Assembly: GCF_022385335.1 (NCBI RefSeq)
Contig: NZ_CP092431.1
Location: 8,866,001-8,930,000 of the forward strand
Length of the DNA: 64,000 nucleotides
Reading direction: 5' to 3'
DNA from: Streptomyces deccanensis
Lineage (GTDB): Bacteria; Actinomycetota; Actinomycetes; Streptomycetales; Streptomycetaceae
Both the position numbers and the translations under genes were made by a program. Positions 9,441 through 17,973 of this stretch are shown piece after piece (the stretch's first letter is position 1; each line of letters starts with the position of its first letter). The notes beneath the pieces are model-generated. The model saw only the letters and a list, made by a program, of their open reading frames with translations. It searched no databases and was not told the origin of the DNA.

Positions 9441-10238
9441 CTAGTCCAGCAGGCGCTCGCGCAGGCGCTCCCGGATCTGCGGGGTGATCTTCAGACCCTG
9501 CTCCAGGTAGGTGTCCACATCTCCCCAGGTCTCCTCGATGGTGTCGAACGCCGCCTGCAGATACTCGGCGCGGGCGTCGAAGAGCGGGCTCAGCAGCTCC
9601 ATGACCTCCGGGGAGTAGGCGTTCGCCGCGCGGCTGCTGCGGTGCACCTTGTAGCGGCGGTGCTTGGCGTTCGACTCCAGGTAGTCGGCGACGATGGCCT
9701 CGCGCTCCACACCCACGGTGAGCAGGGTGATGGCGACGGAGAGGCCCGCCCGGTCCTTGCCCGCCGCGCAGTGCATCAGCACGGGCACACTGTCCTCGGC
9801 CAGGGCGTGCAGCACCCGGGAGTGCTCGGCCGTGCGGTCCTTGATGATCCGGCGGTAGGACGAGATCATCCGGCCGGCCCCCTTGCCGTCGTCCAGCAGC
9901 GCGCGCAGCTGGTCCAGGTCGCCGTCGCGGACCAGCTTCCAGAACTCGGCGCCGTCCGCCGGGTCGCTCAGCGGCAGGTTCACATTGAGGACACCGGGCA
10001 GCTCGACGTCCGGGCCCTCCAGCTTGTGGTCGGCCGCGTTGCGGAAGTCGAAGATCGTGTGCAGGCCCAGGGAGGAGAGGAAGGCGGCGTCCTCGTCGGT
10101 CGCGTGCGCCAGGTGGCCGCTGCGGAACAGCACCCCGTGACGCACCCGGCGGCCGTCCACGGTCGGCAGACCCCCCACATCGCGGAAATTGCGCACCCCG
10201 GTCAGCTCGGGCTCGGTCGACGGGATCTGCTGCGTCAC
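9441..10238 (-). CDS. Tyrosine/serine protein phosphatase (PTP-like, CX5R)
   Basis: 265 residues from GTG 10238, chosen because GGGAGGGAGCC lies just upstream on this strand and the protein then begins at the family N-terminus (TGVRNFRDVGG). The phosphatase loop HCAAGKDRAG gives nucleophile C157 and R163 (CX5R). The N-terminal FRDVGG and RSGHLA motifs are characteristic of the bacterial Y_phosphatase3/lipid-like tyrosine phosphatases. An open frame continuing to 12503 on this strand is merely the shadow of the alpha-galactosidase gene. Substrate unknown (phosphotyrosine, phosphoserine or phosphoinositide). Transcribed divergently from the alpha-galactosidase across the DnaA-box array. Confidence 0.92.
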   Translation of the reverse strand: MTQQIPSTEPELTGVRNFRDVGGLPTVDGRRVRHGVLFRSGHLAHATDEDAAFLSSLGLHTIFDFRNAADHKLEGPDVELPGVLNVNLPLSDPADGAEFWKLVRDGDLDQLRALLDDGKGAGRMISSYRRIIKDRTAEHSRVLHALAEDSVPVLMHCAAGKDRAGLSVAITLLTVGVEREAIVADYLESNAKHRRYKVHRSSRAANAYSPEVMELLSPLFDARAEYLQAAFDTIEETWGDVDTYLEQGLKITPQIRERLRERLLD

Positions 10239-10342
10239 TGGGGCTCCCTCCCATCCGCCCGTCCGCGCCGAGCGCCGACGGGCACGCACTCGACATCGAG
10301 GCGCGCCCTCGACGATACGACATGGGTGCGTACGCCAATGAG

Positions 10343-10417
10343 TTGTCCACAGCCGGGTACGGGAGCCCGGAGCGGTTGTCCACAGGCCGCTCGGCGGACG
10401 CGGCGCGGTTGTCCACA
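10343..10417 (+). promoter_or_regulatory. Array of three DnaA boxes (TTGTCCACA) at exact 33-bp spacing
   Basis: Perfect copies of TTGTCCACA occur at 10343-10351, 10376-10384 and 10409-10417, all in the same orientation and each exactly 33 bp from the next, about three helical turns. This is the preferred streptomycete DnaA box. Flanks of boxes two and three are also alike (GCGG before, GGC after). The array lies in the 255-bp non-coding gap between a divergent phosphatase and alpha-galactosidase, where no dnaA, dnaN or replication gene is present, so it is not oriC. It may titrate DnaA or link either neighbour to replication. Confidence 0.75.
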
Positions 10418-10493
10418 GGCGCCGTCGAGCGCCCGCGGCGACCTGCGATGATGTTGAAGCCCGATTGCACCTGTTCGAATCTGTGGGGGCTTG

Positions 10494-12566
10494 ATGTTGG
10501 AAATCGGCGCAGACGGCCGGACCTGGCTTCTCACCGGGACCAGGAGCAGCTATGCCCTGCGGCTCACCGAGAACGACGAGCTGCTGCACCTGCACTGGGG
10601 TCCCCGGATCGCCCTCGCGGACGCCGAGGAGCTGGCAGCACGGCTGCAGTTGCCGTACTGGCCGTTCGAGGCCCCGGTCGACGGACACGAGGAGTACCCC
10701 GTCGAGGGCGGACCCCGCTTCACCCGCCCGGCCCTGTCCGTGCGCACGGACGAGCGGCGCGGCACCGAGTGGACCTTCCAGGCGTACGAGGCCGACGGCG
10801 ACGAGCTGCGGCTGCGGTTCACCGACGACGGACTCGGGATCACCCTGCACTACCGGATGCGCGACGACGTGGTCGAGCGCTGGGTGACCCTCGCCAACGA
10901 GGGGCCCGCGGTGGAGCTGCTGCGGGCCGACTCGGCGACCTGGACGCTGCCGCGCGCGGAGGAGACCTGGCGCCTCTCCCAGCTGCACGGGCGATGGGCG
11001 GCCGAGTCCCGGCTCGTGCGCGCCGACCTCACCTACGGCGAGAAGGTCATCGGCAGCCGCCGCGGCCACACCGGGCACCAGCACCTGCCCTGGGTCGCCC
11101 TCGACACCGACGCCACAGAGGAGCGCGGCGAGGTCTACGGCTGCGCCCTGGGCTGGTCGGGTTCCTGGCGGATCGCGGTGGCCCAACTCCCGGACGCGCG
11201 CGTGCAGATCACCGGCGGCGCCGGATACGACGAGTCCGGACTGCTGCGGCTGGAGACGGGCGGGACCTTCACCACACCCGTCTTCGCCGGCCTGTGGAGC
11301 GACGGCGGCTTCGGCGGGGCGAGCCGCGCCTGGCACGCCTACCAGCGGACGTACGTCATCCCGGACGCGGACCAGGACCGGCCGGTCCTCTTCAACTCCT
11401 GGGAGGCCACCGAGTTCGACATCTCCGAGGAACAGCAGGAGGCCCTGGCGCGCCGGGCGGCCGCCATCGGGGTCGAGCTGTTCGTGGTGGACGACGGCTG
11501 GTTCGGGGCGCGCACCAGCGACCGGGCCGGCCTCGGCGACTGGACGCCCAATCCCGACCGCTTCCCGAAGGGGCTGCGTCCGCTCGCCGAGCGTGTGCAC
11601 TCCCTCGGGATGCAGTTCGGCATCTGGGTCGAGCCGGAAATGGTCAATCCGGACAGTGAGCTGTATCGGGCGCATCCCGAATGGGCGCAGTTCCAACCGG
11701 GCCGAAAGCGGACGGAACTGCGCAATCAGCTCGTCCTCAATCTCGCCCGGGAAGACGTCCAGGAATACCTCTGGGAACGGCTCGACACGCTCCTGTCCAG
11801 CGCGCCGATCGACTATGTGAAGTGGGACTTCAACCGCTGCTTCACCGACGCGGGCTGGCCCGGTGAGCCCTATCCGCAGAAGCTGTGGGTCGAGCACGTG
11901 CACGCCTTCTACGCCCTGCTGGACCGGCTGCGGGCCGCGCACCCGGGGGTCGCGTTCGAGTCGTGCTCGGGCGGCGGCGGCCGGATCGACCTCGGGGTCA
12001 TGGCGCGGACGGACCAGGTGTGGACCTCCGACAACACCGACCCGCTCGACCGGCTCGCCATCCAGCACGGCTTCAGTCAGATCCATCCGGCCCGGGCCAT
12101 GGCCGCGTGGGTCACCGACAGCCCGAACAACCAGCTGAACGGGCGGGTCAGCTCGCTGCGGTTCCGGTTCGTCAGCGCCATGGCGGGCGTGCTCGGCGTG
12201 GGCGGCGACCTCACCGAGTGGAGCGAGGAGGAGCTGGCCGAGGCCCGGGAGTGGGTGGAGCTGTACAAGGGGATCCGGCCGGTCGTGCAGCGCGGCGACC
12301 TGTACCGGCTGCGGCCGCCGACGGGCGGGCTGAGCGCCGTGCAGTACGTGCACGGTGACGAGGTCGTCGTCCTCGCCTGGCTCCAGGCCCAGCACTACGG
12401 CGAGCCGCTCGCCCCGCTGCGACTGCGCGGGCTGGACCCGACGGCGACGTACGAGTGCCGCGAAACGGGCGAGACGCACCGAGGTGCCGTGCTGGTGCAT
12501 CACGGACTGCGGACCGGTCTGCGCGGCGACTTCGATGCGACGGTTGTCCGTCTCCGTCGGACTTGA
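10494..12566 (+). CDS. Alpha-galactosidase, GH36
   Basis: 690 residues, the standard length of GH36 (N-terminal beta-sandwich, central TIM barrel, C-terminal sheet). The catalytic nucleophile is D445 in VKWDFNR; the acid/base aspartate lies in WTSDNTDPLDRL after the substrate-binding ESCSGGGGRID. WVEPEMVNPDSELY is also typical. ATG 10494 has GGGGG six bases upstream; TTG 10491 is in frame but less likely. No signal peptide is seen, so it is cytosolic and acts on imported alpha-galactosides (raffinose/melibiose type). No transporter gene is adjacent. Confidence 0.95.
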   Translation: MLEIGADGRTWLLTGTRSSYALRLTENDELLHLHWGPRIALADAEELAARLQLPYWPFEAPVDGHEEYPVEGGPRFTRPALSVRTDERRGTEWTFQAYEADGDELRLRFTDDGLGITLHYRMRDDVVERWVTLANEGPAVELLRADSATWTLPRAEETWRLSQLHGRWAAESRLVRADLTYGEKVIGSRRGHTGHQHLPWVALDTDATEERGEVYGCALGWSGSWRIAVAQLPDARVQITGGAGYDESGLLRLETGGTFTTPVFAGLWSDGGFGGASRAWHAYQRTYVIPDADQDRPVLFNSWEATEFDISEEQQEALARRAAAIGVELFVVDDGWFGARTSDRAGLGDWTPNPDRFPKGLRPLAERVHSLGMQFGIWVEPEMVNPDSELYRAHPEWAQFQPGRKRTELRNQLVLNLAREDVQEYLWERLDTLLSSAPIDYVKWDFNRCFTDAGWPGEPYPQKLWVEHVHAFYALLDRLRAAHPGVAFESCSGGGGRIDLGVMARTDQVWTSDNTDPLDRLAIQHGFSQIHPARAMAAWVTDSPNNQLNGRVSSLRFRFVSAMAGVLGVGGDLTEWSEEELAEAREWVELYKGIRPVVQRGDLYRLRPPTGGLSAVQYVHGDEVVVLAWLQAQHYGEPLAPLRLRGLDPTATYECRETGETHRGAVLVHHGLRTGLRGDFDATVVRLRRT

Positions 12567-12811
12567 GCCTTCTGTCTGAAATGTAGCTGTAAATCCAACA
12601 AGCCCTGGAATAAAGCCTACTGGGCCGTAGGTGCGTGAGCAGCGTCATATTCGTGACGTTCCGTTGCCGTCATGTCCACGTAATTCGCGCAGATTTCCAG
12701 GGAGGTTGGAATGCACCCTAGACCGGTCTATTACGGAGCGTGATGGTGAATTGATGTAAGGATCAGTGCGGAAGACGCACAGGAAGTCCCAAAGGTTGTC
12801 CCTGTGGGCAC

Positions 12812-12965
12812 AAGTCGCTTACGTTCGGCGTCAATCCGGACGGACGCCCAATCCTGCCGCCGACCGGAGCCGCGTACCGACCCGATCCACGGCAGGAGCG
12901 GGGGACCCACAGGAATCACCGCCTGTTCCGGTCTCCGGAACGGCTAGGGGTAAAGCCGTGCGCAA
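12812..12965 (+). ncRNA. ydaO-type c-di-AMP riboswitch
   Basis: Conserved blocks of the ydaO/yuaA aptamer are present in order: CGCTTACGTTCGGCG (from 12816), GGACGCCCAATCCTGCCG (from 12842), GGCAGGAGCGGGGGACCCAC (12891-12910) and GGCTAGGGGTAAAGCC (12942-12957). The CCTGCCG and CGGCAGG segments can pair. It lies about 65 bp before a LysM/M23 wall hydrolase, the usual regulon of this riboswitch in actinobacteria, where c-di-AMP normally lowers expression. The rest of this 465-bp gap (12567-12811) is AT-richer, has an inverted repeat GTCA-N6-TGAC near 12644-12657, and presumably holds the promoter; no gene is seen in it. Confidence 0.87.
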
Positions 12966-13031
12966 GCACGGCCGGACATCTCCAGTCCGCACCCGACAGC
13001 TCACCTCGCAGGCGCCGGAGAGGAATTCGTC

Positions 13032-14048
13032 ATGCCCGCGAAGGGTAAGCACCGCCGTCCGAAGTCCCAGCGCTTCACCCGCTCGATCGCCGCCGCCGGC
13101 ACCGGTGGCGCGGCGCTCGCGCTGCCGCTGATCGGAGCCGCCGGCGCCCACGCCGCGACCCCGAGCGCCACCGTCTCCGGTGTCTCCGAGAAGCCGACCA
13201 CGATCGCCGCCGAGAAGTCCGCGGCCGAGGCGAGCGCACGGATCGAGCAGGCCGAGAAGGCCGCGCAGGCGGAGAAGACCGCCACCAAGAAGGCGGCGGC
13301 CAAGACCTACTCGGTGAAGGTCGGCGACTACCTCGCGAAGATCGCGGACGAGCAGGACGTCGAGGGCGGCTGGAAGAAGCTGTACTCGGACAACCGGGAG
13401 GCGATCGGCTCCGACCCCTCGCTCATCCACCCGGGGCTGAAGCTGTCGATCGGTGAGCGGGCCGCGTCGAGCGAGACGTCGCGCTCCTCGTCCAAGCCGC
13501 AGCTGTCGCAGTCCTCGAAGCCCGCCGAGTCGCCCGCGTCGTCCCAGACGTCGAAGCCCTCCGCTCCCGCGAAGCAGGAGTCGAAGGACACCAAGGCGTC
13601 GACCTCGACGGCGAGCGGCCAGTCCTCGTCGTCCAACGCCTCGGGCTTCAGCAGGCCGATCCTGAGCGGGACCGTCGGTACCGCGTACAAGACCGCCGGC
13701 AGCATGTGGTCCAGCGGCTACCACACGGGCGTCGACTTCGTGGCCCCGACCGGGACCAGCCTCAAGGCCGTGGGCGCGGGCACCGTCGTCTCCGCCGGCT
13801 GGGGCGGCGCGTACGGCAACCAGGTCGTCATCAAGCTCGCCGACGGCTACTACGCCCAGTACGCCCACCTGTCCTCGATCTCCGTCTCCGCGGGTCAGTC
13901 CGTGAGCGGCGGCCAGCAGATCGGCCTCTCGGGCGCGACCGGCAACGTCACCGGCCCGCACCTCCACTTCGAGATCCGCACCAGCCCCAACTACGGCGCG
14001 GACATCGACCCGCTGGCCTACCTCCGCTCGAAGGGCGTCGGCGTCTGA
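13032..14048 (+). CDS. Secreted LysM-M23 peptidoglycan endopeptidase
   Basis: 338 residues with a signal peptide (basic MPAKGKHRRPKSQR, then ALALPLIGAAGAHAA). A LysM domain follows at about 95-140 (TYSVKVGDYLAKIADEQ). A Ser/Pro/Lys-rich linker spans about 145-210. The C-terminal M23 LytM domain has zinc ligands H231 and D235 (HTGVDF) and H312 with H310 (PHLHFEI). The enzyme would cut peptide cross-bridges in the wall. RBS GGAGAGG precedes ATG 13032. The upstream c-di-AMP riboswitch implies control by wall-stress or osmotic signalling, as for other streptomycete growth-phase wall hydrolases. Confidence 0.95.
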   Translation: MPAKGKHRRPKSQRFTRSIAAAGTGGAALALPLIGAAGAHAATPSATVSGVSEKPTTIAAEKSAAEASARIEQAEKAAQAEKTATKKAAAKTYSVKVGDYLAKIADEQDVEGGWKKLYSDNREAIGSDPSLIHPGLKLSIGERAASSETSRSSSKPQLSQSSKPAESPASSQTSKPSAPAKQESKDTKASTSTASGQSSSSNASGFSRPILSGTVGTAYKTAGSMWSSGYHTGVDFVAPTGTSLKAVGAGTVVSAGWGGAYGNQVVIKLADGYYAQYAHLSSISVSAGQSVSGGQQIGLSGATGNVTGPHLHFEIRTSPNYGADIDPLAYLRSKGVGV

Positions 14049-14142
14049 CGACACCGGCCCCCGAGCGTCTGACATCACCTCCACCGGCGTCTGACGTCAC
14101 CGTCCCCAAGCGGCTGACGCCACCTCCACCCGGCGCCCGCAT

Positions 14143-14182
14143 GCCGAAGGCCGGTCCCTGTGATCAGGGGCCGGTCTTCGGC
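14143..14182 (+). terminator. Rho-independent-type hairpin after the M23 gene
   Basis: GCCGAAG-g-CCGG-t-CCCTG pairs with CAGGG-g-CCGG-t-CTTCGGC around a TGAT loop; the stem is about 18 bp with two symmetric mismatches, followed by GTTTC. The intervening 14049-14142 sequence has loosely repeated GTCTGAC/CACCTCCAC-like segments and no gene. Confidence 0.75.
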
Positions 14183-14264
14183 GTTTCATGATCGCCGTGT
14201 TGCGGTCGTGTGGCATGGCCGATCGAACCCTCGACAGTGCCGCGAGGGGCGGGGACAGTGATCC

Positions 14265-14280
14265 GCGTAAGCGCTTTCTG
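14265..14280. promoter_or_regulatory. Candidate LacI-family operator upstream of the rhamnogalacturonan lyase
   Basis: CGTAAGCGCTTTCT contains the 8-bp palindrome AAGCGCTT (14269-14276) in an (A/T)-flanked context like the CG-centred operators of LacI-type sugar repressors. It lies 24 bp before the lyase start, so a bound repressor would block the promoter. No LacI gene is in this window, so this is a motif-based suggestion. Confidence 0.4.
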
Positions 14281-14299
14281 CCTCTGTGAAGGAGTGTCG

Positions 14300-16171
14300 G
14301 TGCGCACTGCCCGACGTCGGAGAACCGTCTTCCTGACCGCCGCCGCCCTGTTCGCCGGTCTCTTCTCCGCCCCCGGCGGCCATGCCGCGGAGAAACCTCG
14401 CCGGGTCGTGGAGAACCTGGACCGGGGCCTGGTCGCCGTACCGTTCGACGGCGGGACCTTCCTCAGCTGGCGGCTGCTCGGCACGGAGTACGCGCGCCGC
14501 GGCGACGCGATCGGCTTCAACGTCTACAAGGGCGGCAAGCGGCTGAACCGGGCGCCGATCACCCGCTCGACGACCTACCGGGACACCAGCCCGGGCACGG
14601 GCGCGTACAGCGTGCGGGCCGTCGTCGACGGGCGGGAGGGAAAGCCGAGTTCGGCGCTGCCGCTCGATCAGGGGTACGCCGAGATCCCGCTCGCCGCGGC
14701 GGAGGGCTACACCGTGCAGCACGCCTGGCCCGGCGACCTCGACGGGGACGGGCGGTACGAGCTGGTGGTGAGCCGGCTCTCGCAGACCAGGGACCGGCCC
14801 GACCTGCTGGAGGCGTACACGCTGACCGGCGAGCGGCTGTGGCGTGTCGACCTCGGACCCGGCTCGTACACCCAGGTCGGCGGGAACGGCGCCAACGACC
14901 CGGCACCGGCCGCGATCAGCGGATCCACGCCGATCGGCGGGTACCGCAACGACGACAACGTGACCGTGTTCGACCTGGACGGCGACGGCCGGGCCGAGGT
15001 GCTGGCGCACACGGCCGCCGGCACGACCTTCGCGGACGGCACGCGGGTCACCGCCGACTCGCCCGCCCGGCAGTTCGTCTCCGTCGTCGACGGCGCGACC
15101 GGCACCGAGCGCGACCGGCAGCCCGTGCCCGACGACTTCGCCGCCGACGGCCCGTCCGGCGGCCACTTCGGCATCGCCTACCTCGACGGGGTCCACCCGA
15201 GCCTCGTCACCAAGCTCGTCACCCGCGTCGGCGCCCGGCGCGGCGCCTTCCGCGTCCTCTTCCAGACCTGGGACTTCGACGGCACGGACCTGACCCGCCG
15301 TTGGAAGTACGTGGTGCCCGCCGACAGCGGCGCGACCGGCTTCCACCAGATCCGCACCGTCGACGTCGACCGCGACGGCAAGGACGAGATCGCCGACGGC
15401 AACTACGTGGTGAACGGCGACGGCACCCTCCGGTACGTCGTCGACGGCGCCGGACACGGTGACCGCTTCCACATCGCCGACCTCGACCCCGGCCGCCCCG
15501 GCCTGGAGGGATTCGCCATCCAGCAGGCGGAGCTCGGCGTCGTACCGAAATTCCCCTGGTACTACTACGACGCCGACACCGGCGAGCGCCTGGTGACCGG
15601 GCAGCACCCGGCCGACTGGGAGAACGACACCGAGATCGACGTCGGCCGGGGCAGCACCGGCGACATCGACCCGGGCCATCGCGGCTACGAGTACTGGACG
15701 TCCACCGCCGACGTCACGGCGCCCGGCGCCGGAGTCCGCAACGTCCGGGACGGCAAGGTCGCCACGACCACGCCCAGCGTCAACTTCCGTATCTGGTGGG
15801 ACGGCGACAAGGGCTCGGAGCTGCTGGACTTCACCCACGTCTCCGACTGGGACCCGGCGACCGAGACCAGTACGCGGATCTTCGATCCGGCCGGCGTCGT
15901 CTCCGGAGCCCGCAACGCGACCCCCTTCTACGGCGACATCCTCGGCGACTGGCGCGAGGAGATCCTCGCCGAGACCGCCGACCACACCGCCCTCCGCCTC
16001 CACACCACCACCGAGCCGACCGGAACCCGTCTCTACACGCTCGCCCACAACCCCGCGTACCGGCTGGGATGGACCGTCCGGGGCTACCTCCAGTCGACGT
16101 ACACGGACTACTACCTCGGCACCGAGACCCGTCGGGTGCCGAGGCCCGAGATCGAGGCCCGGTCCCGTTGA
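14300..16171 (+). CDS. Secreted rhamnogalacturonan lyase, PL11
   Basis: 623 residues from GTG 14300, which has AAGGAG six bases upstream; earlier in-frame starts lack a ribosome site. A signal peptide (RTARRRRTVFLTAAALFAGL, cleaved near GGHAAE) exports it. The N-terminal part (NLDRGLVAVPFDGGTFLSW) is the rhamnogalacturonan-lyase beta domain. Repeated Asp-rich calcium-binding blades follow (DLDGDGRYE, DLDGDGRAE, DVDRDGKDE), the eight-bladed propeller of PL11 enzymes. It cleaves the Rha-GalA backbone of pectin RG-I by beta-elimination. The DUF6250 gene follows after 47 bp and probably works with it on plant wall material. Confidence 0.93.
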   Translation: MRTARRRRTVFLTAAALFAGLFSAPGGHAAEKPRRVVENLDRGLVAVPFDGGTFLSWRLLGTEYARRGDAIGFNVYKGGKRLNRAPITRSTTYRDTSPGTGAYSVRAVVDGREGKPSSALPLDQGYAEIPLAAAEGYTVQHAWPGDLDGDGRYELVVSRLSQTRDRPDLLEAYTLTGERLWRVDLGPGSYTQVGGNGANDPAPAAISGSTPIGGYRNDDNVTVFDLDGDGRAEVLAHTAAGTTFADGTRVTADSPARQFVSVVDGATGTERDRQPVPDDFAADGPSGGHFGIAYLDGVHPSLVTKLVTRVGARRGAFRVLFQTWDFDGTDLTRRWKYVVPADSGATGFHQIRTVDVDRDGKDEIADGNYVVNGDGTLRYVVDGAGHGDRFHIADLDPGRPGLEGFAIQQAELGVVPKFPWYYYDADTGERLVTGQHPADWENDTEIDVGRGSTGDIDPGHRGYEYWTSTADVTAPGAGVRNVRDGKVATTTPSVNFRIWWDGDKGSELLDFTHVSDWDPATETSTRIFDPAGVVSGARNATPFYGDILGDWREEILAETADHTALRLHTTTEPTGTRLYTLAHNPAYRLGWTVRGYLQSTYTDYYLGTETRRVPRPEIEARSR

Positions 16172-16218
16172 ACATCCCCGAACGTCACCCGTCGAGAGAA
16201 GGACAGAAGGAGCGTCGT

Positions 16219-16926
16219 ATGGCCACCCGTAGAGCTTTCGGAGCGCTCGCCGCCGGTGCCGCCCTCGCGGCCGTCGCCCCGGCGGGGACCGCGTCCGCCC
16301 GCACCTCCCGGCGCCGCGGCCGCCTGATCGCCGCCGACGGCTTCCGCCGCGGACTCCGGCAGTGGGCCGTGGAGTTGGAGCGGGGCGGCACGGTCACGGC
16401 CTCGCGCGGTGTGCTGGAGGTCGACGTACCGGCCGGGGCCACCCTCTGGTTCAGGCGGCGGTTGGAAGGACCGTACGTCATCGAGTACACGGCCACGCCG
16501 GTCTCCGCGGGCGGCGTCAACGACCGGGTGTCCGACCTGAACAACTTCTGGAACGCCGTCGACGTGCGCTCGCCCGACGATCTGTTCGCCACCCCGCGCG
16601 GGGGCGCGCTCGCCGAGTACGACCTTCTGAAGACGTACTACGTGGGCTACGGGGCCAACACCAACACGACGACGCGGTTGCGGCGCTATGTGGGGGAGGC
16701 GGGGGTGCGGCCGCTGGTCTACGACTACACCGAGCCGTTGCTCGTCGCGAACGAGCCGCATCGCGTGCGCGTCGTCTCGGACGGGTCGAAGGTGCAGTGG
16801 TGGAACAACGGGCGGCTCGTGTTCGACTACCGCGACCCCGAGCCGTACACGGGTGGGCATTTCGCCTTCCGGACCACTTGGAGCCACTTCCGGATCGAGG
16901 ACTTCCGTGTGTGGGGTCTCCACTGA
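16219..16926 (+). CDS. Secreted DUF6250-family protein
   Basis: 235 residues with an N-terminal RR followed by a hydrophobic stretch (MATRRAFGALAAGAALAAVA), a possible Tat or Sec signal. The remainder is an all-beta concanavalin-like fold (WFRRRLEGPYVIEYTATPV, WWNNGRLVFDYRDPEPYTGG, RTTWSHFRIEDFRVW), as in DUF6250 proteins that accompany polysaccharide lyases. ATG 16219 follows GAAGGAGCG. It directly follows the PL11 lyase and is probably co-transcribed. No catalytic residues can be named, and it may be a lyase accessory or an uncharacterised glycan-active enzyme. Confidence 0.85.
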   Translation: MATRRAFGALAAGAALAAVAPAGTASARTSRRRGRLIAADGFRRGLRQWAVELERGGTVTASRGVLEVDVPAGATLWFRRRLEGPYVIEYTATPVSAGGVNDRVSDLNNFWNAVDVRSPDDLFATPRGGALAEYDLLKTYYVGYGANTNTTTRLRRYVGEAGVRPLVYDYTEPLLVANEPHRVRVVSDGSKVQWWNNGRLVFDYRDPEPYTGGHFAFRTTWSHFRIEDFRVWGLH

Positions 16927-17040
16927 CCCGACCTGGTGTATTCCGGGTTGACCCACACTTGACACGTGGTCTATCTCACCGTCCGTCAAGCCCTTATTAC
17001 GGTCGCGTAGGTCACAGGCGAAGGTGAATCATGTGCCGAT

Positions 17041-17856
17041 GTGGCAGACGATTCGAATGGCAGCAGAGCAATGATCGGGTCGTACGTGGCGCTGGGGGAC
17101 AGCTTCACCGAGGGTGTCGGCGACCCCGGGCCCGATGGGCGGTTCGTCGGCTGGGCCGACCGGTTCGCGGTGCTTCTCGCGGACCGGTTGCCCGAGGGCG
17201 ACTTCGATTACACCAACCTGGCCGTGCGGGGGAAGCTCCTCGACCAGATCGTGGAGGACCAGGTACCGAGGGCACTGGAGCTCGCCCCCGATCTGATCTC
17301 CTTCTGCGCGGGCGGCAACGACATCATCCGGCCGGGCACCGATCCCGACGAGGTCGCGGAGCGGTTCGAGCGGGCGGTGGTCCGGCTCACCTCGGCCGTC
17401 GGCACGGTCATGGTGACCACCGGGTTCGACACCCGTGACGTGCCGGTGCTGAAGCACCTGCGGGGCAAGATCGCCACGTACAACCTGCATGTGCGGGCCA
17501 TCGCCGACCGGTACGGCTGTCCCGTACTGGACCTGTGGTCGCTGAAGACGGTGCAGGACCGGCGTGCCTGGGACCTGGACCGGCTGCATCTGTCCCCGGA
17601 GGGGCACACACGGGTCGCGCTGCGGGCCGGGCAGGTGCTGGGGGTCGACGTCCCGGCCGATCCCGACCAGCCGTGGCCGCCGTTGCCGCCGCGCGGGACG
17701 CTGGAGATGCGGCGGGACAACATCCAGTGGGCGCGGGAGTACCTGGTGCCGTGGATCGGCCGGCGGCTGCGCGGGGAGTCCTCCGGGGACCATGTGTCGG
17801 CGAAGGGGCACCTGTCGCCGGACGACATCAGGCTGCGGATCGCGACCGTGGCCTGA
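17041..17856 (+). CDS. SGNH/GDSL-family hydrolase
   Basis: 271 residues. Block I GDSFTEG holds nucleophile S21; block III Asn is in GGNDI; the C-terminal DRLHLSPEGH supplies the Asp-His pair of the triad. No signal peptide is visible, so it is probably cytosolic. Start is GTG 17041; ATG 17071 (MIGSYVALGDS) is the alternative and would leave a shorter N-terminus. GDSL enzymes deacylate esters, lipids or sugars; the substrate cannot be deduced from the neighbours. Confidence 0.92.
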   Translation: MADDSNGSRAMIGSYVALGDSFTEGVGDPGPDGRFVGWADRFAVLLADRLPEGDFDYTNLAVRGKLLDQIVEDQVPRALELAPDLISFCAGGNDIIRPGTDPDEVAERFERAVVRLTSAVGTVMVTTGFDTRDVPVLKHLRGKIATYNLHVRAIADRYGCPVLDLWSLKTVQDRRAWDLDRLHLSPEGHTRVALRAGQVLGVDVPADPDQPWPPLPPRGTLEMRRDNIQWAREYLVPWIGRRLRGESSGDHVSAKGHLSPDDIRLRIATVA

Positions 17857-17936
17857 GATCGGGGAAGGGCGCTTCCTCGCCGTGGCAACGCCGCTTCGGC
17901 GGCGGCGTTCCGTATGTCGTGGTTGCTCGCGCAGTT

Positions 17937-17962
17937 CCCCGCGCCCCTTTCGGGGCGCGGGG
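17937..17962. terminator. Perfect 11-bp hairpin, streptomycete dispersed GC hairpin
   Basis: CCCCGCGCCCC (17937-17947), loop TTTC, then GGGGCGCGGGG (17952-17962). It lies between two convergent genes and can act in both directions. The preceding GGTTGCTCGCGCAGTT is recognisable as the leader of a hairpin element present in many copies at gene ends across streptomycete genomes. Confidence 0.8.
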
Positions 17963-17973
17963 ATTCGCCGTTC

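Noticed and set aside
10343-10417. The DnaA-box array as the chromosomal origin
   Set aside because: No dnaA, dnaN, gyrase or AT-rich unwinding region nearby, and only three boxes, whereas streptomycete oriC has many.
9441-12503. 1020-codon minus-strand frame running through the alpha-galactosidase gene
   Set aside because: Only the part after GTG 10238 has protein-like sequence (the phosphatase); the rest is antisense to a GH36 gene with intact catalytic motifs.
17881-17936. Small gene before the hairpin at 17.9 kb
   Set aside because: The GCTCGCGCAGTTCC stretch belongs to a dispersed non-coding hairpin element, and no start with a ribosome site fits.
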